Positions 14,699-17,098 of a DNA stretch of 17,098 nucleotides are shown here, in pieces. The notes under the pieces are model-generated. The model did not search any database. It had not been told where the DNA came from and saw only the letters and a program-made list of their open reading frames with translations. How positions within the stretch are numbered: the first letter of the stretch is position 1; every line of letters starts with the position of its first letter. The translations under genes and the position numbers were made by a program. This stretch comes from an uncultured Acetatifactor sp. (GTDB lineage Bacteria; Bacillota; Clostridia; Lachnospirales; Lachnospiraceae): assembly GCA_910577035.1 (NCBI GenBank), contig CAJTKW010000020.1, positions 30,374 to 47,471 of the forward strand, written 5' to 3'.

Positions 14699-15103
14699 CT
14701 ATCTCAATACCTGTATACGTGCTACCGCCCTTTGAAGCGCGGTCTCGGCCCTGGCCAGATCAGTCTCGGCGGTCTTGCTCCTGAGCCTTTCCTCCGCCCG
14801 CTCCCTGGCAGCCTGTGCGCGTTCCACGTCGATCTCCTCCGGCCACTCGATAATCTCGGCCAGAATCGTCACACGATCCGGAAGTATCTCGGCAAATCCC
14901 GCATGCAGCGCTGCTGTCTTGTCTCCTCCTGACTCTGTAATGTCCAGAATCCCCGGCTTCACGATCACCGTCATGGGGACATGGCCCGGCAGCACGCCGA
15001 TCTCTCCCTCTGTTGTGTTAAATTCCACCATTTCCACCTGATTCTCATAGAACAGTCTGTCAGGTGTGATGATACGTAGAAGAAAGCTGTTCTTGTCTGC
15101 CAT
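14699..15103 (-). CDS. atpC: F-type ATP synthase epsilon subunit
   Basis: The epsilon subunit sits on the central stalk of F1 and regulates ATP hydrolysis. The 134 residues have the N-terminal beta-sandwich (FLLRIITPDRLFYENQVEMV, then EGEIGVLPGHVPMTVIVKPG, the family signature) and the C-terminal helical hairpin rich in Ala, Glu and Arg (ERAQAARERAEERLRSKTAE). The length is typical. The ATG follows GGGAGGT by 8 bases and lies 16 bases after the atpD stop, so it is the last structural gene of the atp operon, in the usual order gamma, beta, epsilon. No intrinsic terminator is visible after its stop. Confidence 0.97.
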   Translation of the reverse strand: MADKNSFLLRIITPDRLFYENQVEMVEFNTTEGEIGVLPGHVPMTVIVKPGILDITESGGDKTAALHAGFAEILPDRVTILAEIIEWPEEIDVERAQAARERAEERLRSKTAETDLARAETALQRAVARIQVLR

Positions 15104-15119
15104 TTTCAGCTACCTCCCG

Positions 15120-16514
15120 TTACTTGGAAACTTTTGCAGTCACATCGTCAATGCTTCCCACATTCAGGAAATAGCTCTCGGGAATGTCGTCATGTTTGCC
15201 TTCCAATATCTCCCGGAAACCGCGGATGGTTTCATTGATCGGCACATACTTGCCTTCCAGTCCGGTAAACTGCCCCGCTACGAAGAAGGGCTGGGACAGG
15301 AACCTCTGTACCTTACGGGCACGGGATACTACCAGTTTATCCTCCTCAGACAGCTCATCCATACCAAGGATAGCAATGATGTCCTGCAATTCCTTATATC
15401 TCTGCAGGATTTCCTGCACGCCTCTGGCAGTCCTGTAATGCTCCTCGCCCACAATTCTGGGATCCAGAATGCGGGAAGTAGACTCCAGCGGATCCACTGC
15501 AGGATAGATTCCCAGCTCAACGATGGAACGGGACAAAACGGTGGTTGCATCCAGATGGGCAAAGGTCGTGGCCGGTGCCGGGTCAGTCAGGTCGTCCGCA
15601 GGGACATAGACCGCCTGTACGGATGTAATGGAACCGTTTCTCGTGGAAGTAATACGCTCCTGAAGAGCGCCCATCTCCGTCTGCAGGGTAGGCTGATAAC
15701 CCACCGCAGAAGGCATACGTCCCAGCAGAGCAGACACCTCACTGCCTGCCTGGGTGAAACGGAAAATGTTGTCGATAAAGAGCAGTACGTCTTTCCCGCC
15801 CTTGTCACGGAAATATTCCGCCATCGTCAGGCCCGTAAGGCCCACACGCATTCTGGCCCCGGGCGGCTCATTCATTTGTCCGAACACCATGGTGGTCTTC
15901 TCTATAACGCCTGACTCCGTCATCTCATGATAAAGATCATTACCCTCACGGGTGCGCTCGCCCACGCCGGTGAATACGGAATATCCGCCATGCTCCGTAG
16001 CGATATTTCGGATCAGCTCCTGAATCAATACCGTCTTTCCCACACCTGCGCCGCCGAACAGTCCGATTTTTCCGCCTTTCTGATAAGGGCAGAGCAAATC
16101 GACTACCTTAATACCCGTCTCCAGCAGCTCCGTCTCGGTGGACTGCTCCTCGAATTTGGGTGCAGGTCTGTGAATGGGCTCATAATTCACCCCCTGGGGA
16201 GCAGGCTTGTTGTCTATAGGCTGTCCCAAAACGTTGAAGATACGTCCCAGCGTATTCTCGCCCACCGGAACGGAAATGGGAGCGCCCGTTGCAACCGCAT
16301 CCATTCCTCTTACCAGGCCGTCGGTACTGCCCATGGCAATACATCTGACCGTGTCATCGCCCAGATGCTGGGATACCTCCACGACCAGCTCACCGCCGTC
16401 TCTGGTAGGAATACGAATTGCTTCGTTGATCTCGGGAAGATTACCCTGGTCAAAGCGGATGTCAAGGACAGCGCCCACGACCTGGGTAACCTTGCCTTTG
16501 TTTTCTCCTGCCAT
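15120..16514 (-). CDS. atpD: F-type ATP synthase beta subunit
   Basis: The catalytic subunit of the F1 sector makes or hydrolyses ATP as the central stalk turns. The 464 residues hold the N-terminal beta-barrel, the Walker A loop GGAGVGKT (154-161), the catalytic Glu in GERTRE (185-190), the segment LLFIDNIFRFTQAGSEVSAL with Walker B, the PSAVGYQPTL stretch, and the DELSEED torque motif (386-392). The length is normal. The ATG follows AAGGAG by 7 bases. It lies 24 bases after the gamma gene and 16 bases before epsilon, as part of one operon entering from the right edge. Whether the enzyme couples to protons or sodium depends on subunits outside the window. Confidence 0.98.
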   Translation of the reverse strand: MAGENKGKVTQVVGAVLDIRFDQGNLPEINEAIRIPTRDGGELVVEVSQHLGDDTVRCIAMGSTDGLVRGMDAVATGAPISVPVGENTLGRIFNVLGQPIDNKPAPQGVNYEPIHRPAPKFEEQSTETELLETGIKVVDLLCPYQKGGKIGLFGGAGVGKTVLIQELIRNIATEHGGYSVFTGVGERTREGNDLYHEMTESGVIEKTTMVFGQMNEPPGARMRVGLTGLTMAEYFRDKGGKDVLLFIDNIFRFTQAGSEVSALLGRMPSAVGYQPTLQTEMGALQERITSTRNGSITSVQAVYVPADDLTDPAPATTFAHLDATTVLSRSIVELGIYPAVDPLESTSRILDPRIVGEEHYRTARGVQEILQRYKELQDIIAILGMDELSEEDKLVVSRARKVQRFLSQPFFVAGQFTGLEGKYVPINETIRGFREILEGKHDDIPESYFLNVGSIDDVTAKVSK

Positions 16515-16538
16515 TCTAATTCTCCTTTTCTGCCGGGC

Positions 16539-17098
16539 TTATCCTATTGCCTCCGCACCGGCGATAATTTCTGTCAGTTCCTGTGTAATAGAGCCCTGAC
16601 GAGCCCTGTTATACTTCAGCGTCAAATCGCTTATCATTTCCTCCGCATTGCTGGTAGCATTGTCCATCGCCTGCATACGTGCGCCGTTCTCACTGGCCAC
16701 AGCCTCCATCAGCGCGCCGTAAATCAGGCTGGTTACATACTTGGGGATAATCATATCAAGAGCTTCCACGTCCTCCGGCTCAAAATTCATGATAGCGGAT
16801 GGTCCGCTCTCCTTTTTGCCGGACTCCGGAGAAACCTCTACAGGCAGCAGCTTCAGCAGGGTAGGCACGTGGCTCACCGTATTTTTAAAGGCGGTATATG
16901 CCAGATGGATCTCGCCGACTTCGCCGTCCGCAAAAGCCTTCAGAAGCTCCTCGGAAATGTGCATTGCATCCCTGTAGGCAGGGCTTTCCACAATGTCACT
17001 GTTACATTCCCTCACATCATACCCATGCCGTAAAAAGGTCTCACGCCCCTTGGTTCCCAGTGCGTATACCACCACGTCTTCCTTTTTCCACTCCGGAT
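16539..17098 (-). CDS. atpG: F-type ATP synthase gamma subunit, C-terminal part
   Basis: This is the C-terminal part (about 186 residues) of the rotating central-stalk subunit; the gene continues past the right edge. The open frame reaches the last base, with PEWKKEDVVVYALGTKGRE at its upstream end, so an internal GTG near 17075 is not the true start. The C-terminal helix carries the family signature SENGARMQAMDNATSNAEEM, followed by LTLKYNRARQGSITQELTEI and ending GAEAIG. About 100 residues of the N-terminal part are missing. An Asp/Ser-rich loop (PESGKKESGPSA) in the middle replaces a spot that varies among species. It is co-transcribed with atpD, 24 bases downstream. Confidence 0.97.
   Translation of the reverse strand, partial: PEWKKEDVVVYALGTKGRETFLRHGYDVRECNSDIVESPAYRDAMHISEELLKAFADGEVGEIHLAYTAFKNTVSHVPTLLKLLPVEVSPESGKKESGPSAIMNFEPEDVEALDMIIPKYVTSLIYGALMEAVASENGARMQAMDNATSNAEEMISDLTLKYNRARQGSITQELTEIIAGAEAIG

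Noticed and set aside
15927..17033. A 368-codon plus-strand open frame opposite atpD and atpG.
   Set aside because: It spans two highly conserved ATP synthase genes in antisense with no domain and no ribosome binding site.

Overview
The window looks like core chromosome of an anaerobic member of the Clostridia (Bacillota), most likely Lachnospiraceae. This is inferred from gene content and protein style: paired GlgC/GlgD, SpoVG, a DnaD-domain primosome protein next to a DnaC/DnaI-type loader, a long PRPP synthetase and a QueT transporter, all with strong AGGAGG-type ribosome binding sites. No insertion sequence, phage gene, tRNA, rRNA or CRISPR array was seen, and codon use looks even throughout.

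Left part, minus strand (positions 5740 down to 1): glgC-glgD-spoVG form a tight operon with a good extended -10 promoter. A 9-bp inverted repeat overlaps the -35 box of that promoter. Next come a hairpin, a methyl-accepting chemotaxis protein, a strong bidirectional terminator, then pth and the first codons of mfd. The 3' end of pth carries an in-frame 18-bp tandem repeat that encodes hexapeptides.

Middle part, plus strand (5998 to 11599): murC is followed by a 265-bp gap holding a dense cluster of DnaA boxes, four of them perfect. Then come a DnaD-like primosome gene, a helicase loader gene and a PRPP synthetase gene, ended by a clear terminator. Next is queT, preceded by a small preQ1-I-like riboswitch.

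Right part, minus strand (17098 down to 11600): the 3' part of the F-type ATP synthase operon (atpG, atpD, atpC), then a small hypothetical gene, then a gene for an 843-residue membrane-anchored protein. That protein has a propeller-like middle and a C-terminal domain resembling a C39-type cysteine peptidase whose catalytic Cys and His appear to be lost. Its stop codon directly abuts the stop codon of queT.

The parts most worth a second look are the DnaA-box cluster in front of the primosome operon, the degenerate peptidase-like membrane protein, the operator-like repeat at glgC, the variant preQ1 riboswitch and the repeat-bearing tail of Pth.
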